DNA of 10,119 nt from Larix sibirica (GCA_004151065.3 NWUY0300010182.1:9385-19503), one strand, 5' to 3'. Shown: positions 1 through 7,943, counted from the stretch's first letter. Translations and numbers: made by a program. The notes: generated by a model not told the origin, from the letters alone.

Positions 1-580
1 GGAAACAAGACCAACAACAAAGGAAATATCAGGATGGGTATGAGTCAAGTATAAGAGACTACCAACAAGCTGATGGTACAAAGTGGCATCTACTTTGAGC
101 GCAGTACATGTGGAAACAAGTTTGAGTCAAGAGTGAAAGGGAGATGGGGCTAGTTTGCAATATTCAATGTGAAAGTGGTGAAGAAGGTCACATGCATACT
201 TATATTAGGAAAGGGAAATTCCTTCCTTGGTTTGTAAGACTTGAAGGCCAAGAAAACAATGAAAATGTCCCAAGTTTGTCATTTTAAATTTCTTTTTAAG
301 GCCATATTTCACATGGGTTAAAATTTAGGGTCACTACCAGCGAGAATAAAGTCATCAACATATAGAACACATATTATGGGATGATTTTTTTTTTTGGTAT
401 AGACATTATGGTCATAATGACATTGAGAAAAACAAGTTTCAAGAAAAAAAGCTATCCATTTTAACATACTAAGCTCAAATAATTTTCTTAAGGTTTCTTA
501 CGGTGATAAACAAAGTAGAAATCATTTTGAATATAGCCAGGAAATTGTCGAAATAATTTTATTCTTGCTTACAATTGCAA
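1..580 (-). pseudogene. Ty1/copia reverse transcriptase remnant, truncated by the left window edge
   Basis: Read on the minus strand this is the RNA-dependent DNA polymerase of a Ty1/copia LTR retrotransposon, which copies element RNA into cDNA in cytoplasmic particles. In order it shows PGYIQND (about 530-510), a W-to-stop version of the RAWY box (469-477), FFLET and HYDHNVYTK (about 450-400), the catalytic YVDD at 351-362 followed by FILAGSDPK, then MTNLGHFHCFLGLQV, KYACDLL, and the conserved YHQLVGSLLYLTHTHPDIS ending at base 1. RNase H should lie to the left, outside the window. The frame is broken: stops at 475-477, 469-471, 205-207 and 127-129; a one-base shift in the T-rich run near 440-450; another between about 318 and 332; and missing codons near 490-500. 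It cannot encode an active enzyme. The family call is firm; the upstream limit near 580 is approximate because similarity fades there. Confidence 0.9.
351..362 (-). other. YVDD catalytic box of the copia reverse transcriptase
   Basis: On the minus strand the four codons TAT GTT GAT GAC encode YVDD, the metal-binding active-site motif of retroelement polymerases. Both aspartates are intact although the surrounding frame is disrupted. Confidence 0.9.
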
Positions 581-703
581 TGACACAATAATACATTGGA
601 TAACTTCCATTCGTATAAGAGAGAAAGTGCTTTAGTGGTAGTTTCCATAGTTTAAATTTAACATATAATTAGCAATTGTTAGATGGAATGGGTATCTTTA
701 TAG

Positions 704-866
704 TTAATGATTACGTTGAAGATGCACAGATACTTTGATAAACGATACAAAACATTTGGATAAAATATCACAGGAATATAATGGCTAATGACTTTGAAGA
801 TACAAAGATATTTTGCTAAATAAATAAAAAATCCAAATTAATTGAATAACACTTGGATAAAAGAAA
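704..866. repeat. diverged direct duplication, about 60-80 bp units
   Basis: A block starting TAATGATTACGTTGAAGATG at 704 and running through CATTTGGATAAAA (ending about 766) recurs from 786 as TAATGACTTTGAAGATAC through CACTTGGATAAAA (ending about 862). The second copy carries about 14 extra bases before the final shared segment. Both copies are AT-rich and clearly diverged, so the duplication looks old. Confidence 0.55.
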
Positions 867-942
867 TTTTAAATTATTTGAATGATGTAATGTGAAACTA
901 TACTTTGTATTTCAAATAAACTAAAAAAAGTTGATACTTGTC

Positions 943-1048
943 ATTTACAAATTATATTTAGTATGTAAAATAAATTGAAAATTATTTAAAACTTATTATT
1001 TACCAATTATATTCCATATGTGATGTAAATTAAAAATTTAAATTATTT
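943..1048. repeat. diverged direct duplication, period about 55 bp
   Basis: ATTTACAAATTATATTTA at 943-960 and ATTTACCAATTATATTCC at 998-1015 begin two similar segments. Each continues with a TATGT(A)-type stretch and then AAATT-rich sequence ending AATTATTT or ATTATTTAAA. Low complexity makes chance similarity possible, but the shared order of words over about 50 bp supports a true duplication. Confidence 0.45.
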
Positions 1049-1590
1049 GTAAGCTTGAATTTCCATCTACCCGAATAAACAAGATTGCATAGTTAATGCA
1101 ATACCTACTAACATTATTCCGTTGTTATAAATTCAATGTAATTAAAAATAGGTGAAAATTAGCTTGATGATTGCCTAGACAATTATGCCCCTACACATAA
1201 GCGATGTCCAAACCAAATTTTAATTTTAATTTGTATGAATATGTTTTGAAACAATAACTTTTTCCTCTCCCAAATATCATCCTTACAAACAATCATGTAA
1301 ATAAATTCATATTTCTTGCAACGAAAAAAATAACTACAAACTGAAGTTTCAACTATAATAGCTAAAATCAATTAATAATTTTGATTTCATAGATTTGTAA
1401 GAGGATTTTAGGGAAATTTACATACCTAAATTGGCAAAATAAGAGAGTAGGGTCATCAAGGAGAAGGAATGGACTTGATTTCTAGAATGTGTGACCCTTT
1501 GATTTAAGAAATTTATGAATTCCTGTTAAACTTGGTTGGCTAGCCATTGGAGTTCGTTATTATTATCAAAGCTTGTTTTAAAGACGAACA

Positions 1591-1837
1591 TCCATGCAAT
1601 GGAATTTTTTGACTAGGCTATTCTGACAACAAATAAAAGAAAAATATTCTTGGCCTTCAACTTGAGAAGAAATGTAAGTATTTCTTGTTCTTTGATTTTA
1701 TGTTTTGGTTTAGAAAAAACAATCCATGTTATGAAGAAAAAAAAATTGCAACAGGAATTTATTCATTCTGAACTGATGACTATCATTGATCCCCAAGTTT
1801 ACAGGAATCTTGTGAAGGTGGAAGACAGTGAAAGTGA
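1591..1837. other. unassigned stretch with a short open frame, no known product
   Basis: A plus-strand frame (codons from about 1650, with a second ATG at 1731) stays open for 75 codons and ends inside the GTGGTGG-rich duplication that follows. It has a lysine-rich segment from an A-run and a Gly/Glu tail made by the repeat. I recognise no domain and do not consider it a gene. Confidence 0.3.
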
Positions 1838-1952
1838 TGGGAAATATCCGGGTGGTGGTGAAGGCAGTGAGTGGTGAGATTAGTTGGAGCACGATGAAAG
1901 AGTGGGAAATATCCAGGTGGTGGTGAACGTGGTGAGAGGTGAGATTAGTTGG
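1838..1952. repeat. 50-bp direct repeat, two copies 15 bp apart
   Basis: Copy 1 (1838-1887) and copy 2 (1903-1952) both begin TGGGAAATATCC, continue with GGTGGTGGTGAA and end GGTGAGATTAGTTGG. They differ at a handful of positions. The 15-bp spacer is AGCACGATGAAAGAG. The period is 65 bp. Conservation is higher than in the AT-rich duplications to the left. Confidence 0.8.
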
Positions 1953-1981
1953 CAGTGGCAGTGAAATCCGTTAGTAATCCA

Positions 1982-2142
1982 TTAATTAAATCATTAGTGC
2001 GAAGAATGGAACTATAATGTATAGTTTCAAATTGGTTTCAATGTTTTGGTGGTGGAGTTGAATGCCATAAAAAATCATTTAATTAAATCATTATTGTGAA
2101 GAAAGAAACTACACGTATAGTTTCAAATTGATTTCGATGTTT
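1982..2142. repeat. 64-65 bp direct repeat, two copies 32 bp apart
   Basis: Copy 1 (1982-2046) and copy 2 (2079-2142) share TTAATTAAATCATTA at the start, GAAGAA and GTATAGTTTCAAATTG in the middle, and TTTC.ATGTTT at the end. The period is 97 bp. It follows directly on the 50-bp repeat pair, so two independent duplications lie side by side. Confidence 0.8.
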
Positions 2143-2316
2143 CTCTATTATTAGAATATAGCCACCAAACACATTGACAAATTAATATTGGACTTCTGTA
2201 ACCACCAAAATGTCTGAAACACTATCAAGCCACTGGAAGAAGTCCACAAATACATTGATGTAAATGTTGGTGTAAATGTTAGCCTGTAATATCCCCATTT
2301 TGACCCTTAGGATATN

Positions 2317-2318
2317 NT
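2317..2318. other. two ambiguous bases (NN)
   Basis: Two undetermined bases interrupt GATATNNTCAAAT. They lie just left of the hAT remnant, and just right of a TGTAATATCCCC word that could be a repeat boundary. They may mark a collapsed or joined assembly position. Confidence 0.9.
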
Positions 2319-2399
2319 CAAATAAATCTTGACAGTACACTTGTGTCATCTTCCTACAATCCAGGAAGAGGAGGACCCTTGCTAGTCCACCCCAAATTC

Positions 2400-3277
2400 T
2401 AAGATATAAACACCTATCGGTGTAACAAGTGAAGCAACAGCCTGCCCCTTTGGTTTCTTACTAAATGGATTAGCATACTGGTCTGCAGAACTGAATATTC
2501 TCGTCAATTCCAACTGACAATTGAGAATGGATTGAAAAGAAATAACACTGCTAGTGAAATGGCGATGGAAAGACACATCAACTCTCTGTTTTTTGTGAGT
2601 GTACTCATGAGGCCAAGTACTAAGGCATGGTTATAGATGGATTTAATGATGCTCATAACTTCCTGAATTTCTTTCTTAACAACGTAGAATTTGCGAATAT
2701 CTCCCAGTATCGAATCAATATCGAAAATTGCCTGATAGAATAGATTTTTTTTGGCACTGCTGAAATGTATTCCACCCTGCAAGAAACATCTACTCACAAT
2801 CCTATCCACCTTTTACTTCTCCTTTTCTTTTAATAACAAAAACAGATGGAAGGTTGTGCCCCAAGTTCTGTTCTTGGAACAAAGAATGACAATATGGCAC
2901 TAAGGGTGGGAACATGGCCTGTAGAAGCATTTGATCCCATTTCACTTCCCATTACCCTCAAGGAAAAATGCGTTGCAGGCTTCTTTGCTACTCCACCTGT
3001 TGCAATTTCAATCAATGGAACTTGTTTTATTTTGGTTTTCTTTTTAATTTCTTCAATGCCAATATTAGCTTGTGCTTGAATATTTAGGGTGACATCTGGA
3101 TAGGTCTTCACATATTTGCCTTGGAGCCTTGTTTGGTGGCACTTTAGACGATAAATTGCTCTGGATAAAACTTTGGTCAAACTTTGCATTTGACCCTGCA
3201 ACCCTGTTCTTTAATAGTTTGCCCATATGCCCAAAAAATGTCCAAGTCTTTGGCATGTTGATGGAAGAAAATTGCAA
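2400..3277 (-). pseudogene. hAT-superfamily transposase remnant with BED zinc finger, internally deleted
   Basis: On the minus strand this is a broken hAT transposase, the DNA cut-and-paste enzyme of plant hAT elements. From the N-terminus: W.FFGHMG...KNRV and CKV (3277 to about 3185), IYRLKCHQ...GKYVKTYPDV (3159 to about 3100), which matches a BED-type zinc finger; a basic linker QAQANIGIEEIKKK; then FFVPRT..GAQPSI (about 2895-2848), typical of plant hAT N-terminal linkers. After a shift near 2810-2845 come DRIVSRCFLQGGIHFSSA and FYQAIFDIDSI, the start of the catalytic domain. The frame then passes straight to VKKEIQEVM..IIKSIYNHALVLGLM (about 2690-2600), which in full-length proteins lies some 200 residues further on. 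After another shift near 2590, SSVISFQSILNCQLEL and SKKPKGQAVASLV follow, ending about 2425. The DUF659/DDE core is missing. The family call rests on remembered motif order; I could not run a profile search. Confidence 0.75.
3090..3210 (-). other. degenerate BED zinc finger of the hAT remnant
   Basis: BED fingers use C-x2-C ... H ... C/H to bind zinc and contact DNA. Here the first Cys sits in KCKV near 3190. The second Cys codon is damaged by a shift. The His is in RLKCHQ (3136-3138). The final ligand, expected as Cys in a V-K-x-C-P context, is Tyr (KTYP). An 8-bp near-repeat (AGGGTTGC then AGGGTCAA, about 3189-3204) adds a second frame change just before the first Cys. Confidence 0.6.
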
Positions 3278-3279
3278 CC

Positions 3280-4160
3280 TAGGGCAAACAGATCAGACCC
3301 CGAAACTCTTTATACAGTAGGTTAGTCTACAAATAAATGGCATTTTGTTGTACAAATCTGTATAAAAACTAGCAACGTTGTACCTGGAATATGCTTGTTT
3401 TGGGTAATAAACTGCGAAGAATTGAATGGTAATCATTGCTGAATCCAGAAAAATATCTTTGCCACATATGAAGCACCGATTTCCCCCTCTAACTGTATGC
3501 TGAATTGATGCTCTCCCTCCTTGATACGACAATGAGAAGAATGAGCAAAAAGAGCCCCAAAAACTGAGTTTATGCTGAGTGTAGCGCTTGTGAGTGCTGT
3601 TTTTAATTTAAAATTAGCAGAAAATTGCCAAATTTCCCCAAGTTTTTGTAGCAGACAACAAATAGCCGATTTAGGGCAAGTGATCATTTCAGAGTTGGCT
3701 CACTGATTAATCCTGCAAAACTAGTTGTCATTACTGGCTTCAACCAATTGTGATTGGAATAGTTTGCACCCTACATCAGACTATAATTACTATATTTGGA
3801 TTGCATTCTCCAAACGGCCTTGTATGAACTCCTCTGGTCTTGGGATATAATGCTGGTTCAGAATCGATAGCAACTTTGCAATTGCATATAAACAATACCA
3901 TCCAAAAAGTCCATATCCTGCATGCTAGAATTTAGAAAGTTGTCATAGTTGACTATTAATGATAGACCTTTTGAATTAAATATATGCTTATAATTGGCTA
4001 GGCAACATCTCTTTTCCTCCCTCCACTGGATGCTTCTCCAAGCTCAGAGATCAATGGCTGCAATCTCAAAGCCGTTGCATTTATGTAGAAGGTTTCCAAA
4101 TTGGTTTGCTTGGGTTTTGTGAGTCTAACGAACTGTGGAACAATATTCTCTCTCTCCATG
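3280..4160. other. unassigned region upstream (minus sense) of the hAT remnant
   Basis: Minus-strand frames of about 80 codons exist (3293-3532 and 3433-3687), but I recognise no domain beyond a single C-x2-C pair (CFICG). This could be 5' untranslated or intron sequence of the hAT element, or unrelated flank. I could not identify terminal inverted repeats or an 8-bp target duplication. Bases 3700-4160 show nothing I can name. Confidence 0.4.
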
Positions 4161-4520
4161 GACCATTCTTCATTTGCTGAGCATTTTTCTTCTCTCCCCC
4201 AGGGCATACACCCTCTTCTTGCTGAGCATTGGGTTGCCTGTTGAGTATTTGAATGAATGCTGAGCATTTCTCTCCTTGCTTGGTCGTTTTTTTCATTGCC
4301 TATACTTTTTTTCTCATTGCCTGGGGCATTTCTCTCATTGCTGCAGCGTTTTTCTCATTGCCTACACGTATTTCTCATTGCCTTTGGCATTTCTCTCATT
4401 GCTGAGTCATTTTTCTCATTGCCTGGGGTGTTTCTCTCATTGCTGCGGCATTTTTTTCGTTGCCTGAGCATTTTTCTCATTGCCTGGGGCGTTTTCCTTG
4501 TTGCTGGGCATAATCTCCCA
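4160..4520. repeat. minisatellite of 20-21 bp units with higher-order ABB pattern
   Basis: Twelve well-formed units run from 4264 to 4507, each ending in a version of TTGCTG or TTGCCTG followed by GCATTT or GCGTTT. Two unit types alternate: type A contains CTCTCATTGCTG (4264, 4326, 4387, 4428, 4489) and type B contains TTTCTCATTGCCT (4284, 4305, 4346, 4366, 4407, 4448, 4468). The order is A B B A B B A B A B B A, so a three-unit block of about 61-62 bp was itself amplified. More diverged units (GCTGAGCATT, GTTGAGTATT, GCTGAGCATT) extend leftward to about 4160. Long leucine/phenylalanine-rich open frames on the plus strand here are by-products of the repeat; units of 20-21 bp do not keep one frame. 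Confidence 0.9.
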
Positions 4521-4908
4521 ACTGGACTCTAACGTGTTGGATTATAATGGATTGTATGTATTCCAAGTGGTCTATTACAGAGATGGAATTCAATGGGATT
4601 GATCATCCTCTTATAAAATAAGACGACATCATTGGTGTTCTTGATATAACTGATATCAAAGGATTTGAAGCCACTGGGTGATTGAGTTTTAATCAAGGTT
4701 GCAAAGGCAGAACAAAATTTAGCTGGTGTGGTGTATTAATAATTCACTACAGTGGGATTGGTATCGTACCTCTGCAGAGAATCAAAGAATCACAGATGGT
4801 GCCAAAAATACTTCAGCACTGAAATCAATTGTGTTGAGAAATCATATGTAACGATTCCTCTATGCATTATACACTCTATTCAAGAGTATGTAATTGTTGG
4901 TTTGGTAA
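4521..4908. other. unassigned stretch before the 44-codon frame
   Basis: No coding signal is seen. A TATA-like word, TATAAAATA, lies at about 4613-4621, some 290 bases upstream of the ATG at 4909. In AT-rich DNA this is expected by chance and I do not call a promoter. Confidence 0.3.
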
Positions 4909-5043
4909 ATGGACAGTCAGAAAATAATTAATAGAGTCGGAGCTCAAATAGCAGAATTAGAGAGCTTGAGAGAGGATCTATACAAACAGTTTCTAAGTGT
5001 CCAAATTCGAATAAGAGCCATTATGTTGCCTGTTGGTAATTAG
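4909..5043 (+). CDS. short open frame or exon, 44 aa, coiled-coil-like, unknown
   Basis: A plus-strand frame opens with ATG at 4909-4911 and ends at TAG 5041-5043. The product begins MDSQKIINRV and continues with GAQIAELESLREDLYKQF, then LSVQIRIRAIM. Its hydrophobic residues fall at heptad-like spacing with charged residues between, which suggests an amphipathic or coiled-coil helix. It is less low-complexity than surrounding frames. It may be a complete micro-ORF or the coding end of an exon: GTAATT just before the stop could act as a splice donor. I do not recognise a family. A chance frame is entirely possible at this length, so this is a candidate only. Confidence 0.25.
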   Translation: MDSQKIINRVGAQIAELESLREDLYKQFLSVQIRIRAIMLPVGN

Positions 5044-5711
5044 AAGCTAAGAAGGCCGGCACGATAAAGTTTTGTGCCCTTTTGGTAAACTGAGCTTCAG
5101 AGTACATTGTGGATTTGGCACTGAGCCCAAATCTAAAGAAACTTCATTCATGTAGCTCGATGGTAGGAGTGCTAAGATTGTGCAAGCTTTGTTTGGTTGA
5201 CAGACTTAGCATGTAGAGATGAAGATTATGCACTTCCATTCATCCACATCTATAAACCTGAATACATAATGAGTGGAGTCCTGTGTTTAAATATTTCATC
5301 ATAGCAAAGTGTATTTATTTCCTTGCTTGAGCATTAGCCTTGGCAATGCCAGCAAGTAAACCAAGCAGTGGGCCAATCTAGAAACAGAGCATTCATTCCT
5401 GATAAAGAGCAGCGAACCAAACCTGTAGGCAGAATTCTTGGTTTCATGGTCTCGGTTACATTGGATGGACTGTTAGTTGCATGGTAGTTGGTTGTTGTGT
5501 GCGGCTACACCAAGAACAGAGGCCTTGCAGCCACCAGAAGGACAGTGATCTCTATACAGGACTAAGAATAGAGACCAATAATAAATTCTGTAGAGGATCC
5601 ATGTTGGTGAGGCGAGTGAGCTATAAGTACCTCATTTACGGATCATAATCTGCAGAGATAATAAATCTAGAACCTGGATCATTGTAGATAGATAGACTTC
5701 AGTGACGTCCA
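5044..5711. other. unassigned non-coding stretch
   Basis: No frame of interest, no repeat pair and no RNA gene were recognised here on either strand. Base composition is more mixed than in the left 2 kb. Confidence 0.4.
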
Positions 5712-5719
5712 TTGGGCTG

Positions 5720-5730
5720 TGGTCTAGGGG
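5720..5730 (+). promoter_or_regulatory. RNA polymerase III box A-like element
   Basis: TGGTCTAGGGG matches the box A pattern TRGYNNARNNG. It is paired with the box B-like word at 5762-5772. Confidence 0.5.
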
Positions 5731-5761
5731 CAACTTGGAATGGCTGTTGTTATGAAGACCC

Positions 5762-5772
5762 AAATTCAAATC
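5762..5772 (+). promoter_or_regulatory. degenerate RNA polymerase III box B-like element
   Basis: AAATTCAAATC keeps the TTC.AATC core of box B (GGTTCGANTCC) but has A in place of the leading G residues and has lost the CpG, as expected from methylation-driven decay. Confidence 0.45.
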
Positions 5773-5880
5773 TTGGCAAGCATTCTCCTCCTATGTATTG
5801 GGTTTTCTGGTTTTGGCTATTATTGTAGCCTTCAGGGCCTCAGGCATTTGGGTTCAGTCCACCCTTGTTAAATAGGGCCG

Positions 5881-7430
5881 ACTATATTGGTTTGTGCACT
5901 CATCTGTATCCTTGTGAACAGTGTTGGCCGGAATTAATGTAATTTAAGATATCTTAGTACCAGCAATTTCTCCCATAGCTACTACAATTGAATGGGGTGG
6001 AGCCAAGATTTTCCAAGTTTACTGTCCAAATACAAAAGGTGGCTTCCCTTAAATAGAATAAAAAAGTAAAAATAAAAATCTTGTTACAGTTTCAGAAAGA
6101 AGTGTACAGTTGAATAATGAAGAGTTAAAAGTTGGAGTTTGGTAGGGTTGATAAAGTGGAAATGTGGTGTAATCACTCACTGATTGACAGCATGCTCCGA
6201 CAAGCTTATGGAACTTCCATTAAACAAGATTAATCAAACTTGCCATAAAACTATGAGTTTTATTAAAAATATTTCTTGATCACACTCTCCGTATTAATTG
6301 ACAGCCATTAACATCATAGAGAAGCTCCATTATAACACATAAGCAAGCTTCAGCAAAATAACAATACACAGGAAATCATAGCACATTGGAGGCATTATTT
6401 ATCCTAGATAACCAAATGGGAAAACTAGCATTCAATGGTTGCCCCATTCTTTATTTCGGCAATGTCTGGTTACGATGCAGCTTTGTTCTCTTGGAATTGT
6501 CCTCTTTTGGCTAACAAATAGGCAAAAGCCCTTCCAGAATGAAAATTACAATCAGAAATATGAGAGATTGGGGAAAGCGGAAAGGCCAAATGACTAACCT
6601 TTCAGTTGTTATTCCTCTCCCCTATTTTCCTTTTCATCCAATAAATTAATGCACAATTCTTTTCGTCTTATTCTACATTACATTGCATTGTCTTTTCCAG
6701 TTTTCCTTAGCTTCTAACTTTCATACATTGCGAAATTACATTAGCTTAGCTGAGTCTTACAACCACTCTTTAGTTCGGATCCATTTTTCGGATCAGATTG
6801 CCATAGAGCAAAAACTTCCCAATCTCTTTCTTCCTTTGAAGATTTAAACCAGAACAAAATTCTCCCTCTGCTGCAGGAGAGAAGTGTTGTTTTCCCTGAT
6901 ATTACAAAAAGACCTGGCAAAACAGTGAAATTTTGAACACCAAAATGGGGATAGAGCTCACCTATTACCAGTTGAATCTGTAAGTCCTCAACTATACACG
7001 TCTCAAGGATATCAAATAACATATCAAAAAGGGAATAATGCCATATAACTTTACATGCATTATGGAGCCAGATTTATCTATTGTGTTTTGGCCTGATACT
7101 GTCCTGTGAGAATTACTGTATGATGCATGAAAGAAAATTTTCCATGTTAACAATTAAAGTTTTACAAGTCAATTGTCTTGCCTTGTGATGTGCTTTTCAT
7201 CAAGAAAGAAACCCAAGAATTTATTAAAAAGGAGTTGTGCCATTTTGTATAGAAATGATTGTCACCACCTCTTAGATATTGTCCATTGAAGTGAGTGGAA
7301 GTCATTGGTACTTTAATGCTGCATGTTTGTGAAGCCTTCTGTTTAAATGGTGAGTGAACCAAGGGTGCTTGTTTTACTTTTGAATGATATTGACTTGGTC
7401 AGGTATTTGAAATATTCCACAATTTTGAAG
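5881..7430. other. unassigned stretch, several weak open frames
   Basis: On the minus strand a 93-codon frame with its own ATG spans 6741-7022, and a short open block reading FHSGRAFAYLLAKRGQF lies near 6470-6546, ending at a GTAACC that could be a splice donor. Neither matches a family I know, and minus-strand splicing between them cannot be shown. I record them as possible exon debris only. The rest shows no gene, repeat or RNA signal I can support. Confidence 0.25.
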
Positions 7431-7535
7431 GATACAAGCTATGAAGATGGCAATGCTAAAATAACAGAACCTGGAAAAGATCCTGTTGTTTATATAGAAG
7501 ACGAAGATTATCTGGGAGAAGAAAGAAAGCAGAAG
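7431..7535 (+). other. exon-like acidic block, 35 codons, unknown
   Basis: Between an AG at 7429-7430 and a GTAACC donor-like site at 7536, the plus strand carries exactly 35 open codons reading DTSYEDGNAKITEPGKDPVV then YIEDEDYLGEERKQK. The block is charged, of mixed composition, a multiple of three, and bounded by plausible splice signals (AG before, AAG/GTAACC after), although the upstream tract is not very pyrimidine-rich. It could be an internal exon of a gene with long introns, possibly with 4909-5043 on the same strand, or a relic of one. The reading phase does not join directly to that upstream frame. I do not recognise the protein. Confidence 0.3.
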
Positions 7536-7777
7536 GTAACCAGGAGTGTTGAGAGCCTGTACACCTGCGCCATTGCCACTTGAATTTTCACATGAATCTA
7601 TGGTAATATTTGCGACTTTCCTTATTAGCAGATATTTTATTCACCATCTTTGTCATTCTAAGATTAGAAACAGTGAATCTGTTTTCTGTAATGCAAGTTC
7701 CAATAATTTTGGTTGTTTTATTTATTCAATTGAAGATTAGTGAACTGGATACTACATTATTTCAAGGATAATAAACG

Positions 7778-7807
7778 GCACATGTGATAGACATTTGAGA
7801 CATGTGC
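7778..7807. repeat. 8-bp inverted repeat
   Basis: GCACATGT (7778-7785) and ACATGTGC (7800-7807) are perfect inverted arms around a 14-base loop. The loop contains part of a GTGATAGAC word that recurs at 7860-7868. Confidence 0.6.
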
Positions 7808-7856
7808 AGTTGACATGCTATGTGGTACAAGCTTTCTTAATCAGGTTTTGAACTTC

Positions 7857-7943
7857 ACAGTGATAGACGCGGTTTTACAATCATCTTACAGAAGGTTGAA
7901 AGCTAGTGTGTATGTATGTATGTATATATATGTCTATCACTGT
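7857..7943. repeat. 12-bp inverted repeat enclosing a microsatellite
   Basis: ACAGTGATAGAC at 7857-7868 is the exact reverse complement of GTCTATCACTGT at 7932-7943. Flanking CTT and TTTT words extend the match imperfectly outward on both sides. The arms are 63 bases apart. Confidence 0.7.
7907..7932. repeat. (TATG)n/(TA)n microsatellite
   Basis: About 26 bases of GTGTGTATGTATGTATGTAT then ATATA form a short tandem array. Confidence 0.85.

Larger units (their letters stand above)
581..1590. other. AT-rich non-coding stretch
   Basis: I find no convincing coding signal on either strand. The 62-codon minus frame near 1183-1371 is AT-driven and matches no family I know. The stretch is dominated by A/T runs and holds two diverged direct duplications, listed separately. 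No LTR or terminal inverted repeat could be recognised by eye. Confidence 0.6.
5712..5880 (+). mobile_element. probable tRNA-derived SINE
   Basis: A sequence resembling an RNA polymerase III internal promoter is present. TGGTCTAGGGG at 5720-5730 fits box A, and AAATTCAAATC at 5762-5772 fits a decayed box B (consensus GGTTCGANTCC), 42 bases apart start to start, as in tRNA genes. It is not a working tRNA: I cannot fold a proper acceptor stem and box B has lost its GG and CG. The tRNA-like head is followed by a body with GGTTTTGGCTATTATTG, GGGCCTCAGGCATTTGGG and CCACCCTTGTTAAAT, the head-plus-body layout of plant SINEs. There is no clear poly(A) or poly(T) tail and I found no target-site duplication, so the ends are approximate and this is probably an old copy. 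Confidence 0.5.

Noticed and set aside
2285-2297. TGTAATATCCCCA as a possible LTR start
   Set aside because: It begins with TG and resembles words seen at plant LTR ends, but no matching second LTR, CA end or 5-bp target duplication was found.
2846-3079. 77-codon plus-strand frame
   Set aside because: It is the antisense shadow of the hAT linker, where GAQPSI and the linker motifs read on the minus strand.
4257-4532. 91- and 63-codon plus-strand frames rich in Leu, Phe and Ser
   Set aside because: They are translations of the 20-21 bp minisatellite. Apparent membrane-protein character comes from TTTCTCATTGC repeats.
4613-4621. TATA box for a gene starting at 4909
   Set aside because: TATAAAATA is expected by chance in AT-rich DNA and there is no independent evidence of transcription.
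5713-5785. Functional tRNA gene
   Set aside because: Box A and box B-like words are present, but the acceptor stem does not pair and box B is degraded. A SINE head is the better reading.
6741-7022. 93-codon minus-strand frame with an ATG
   Set aside because: It is open longer than expected but has no recognisable domain and no supporting neighbour; noted only within the unassigned stretch.
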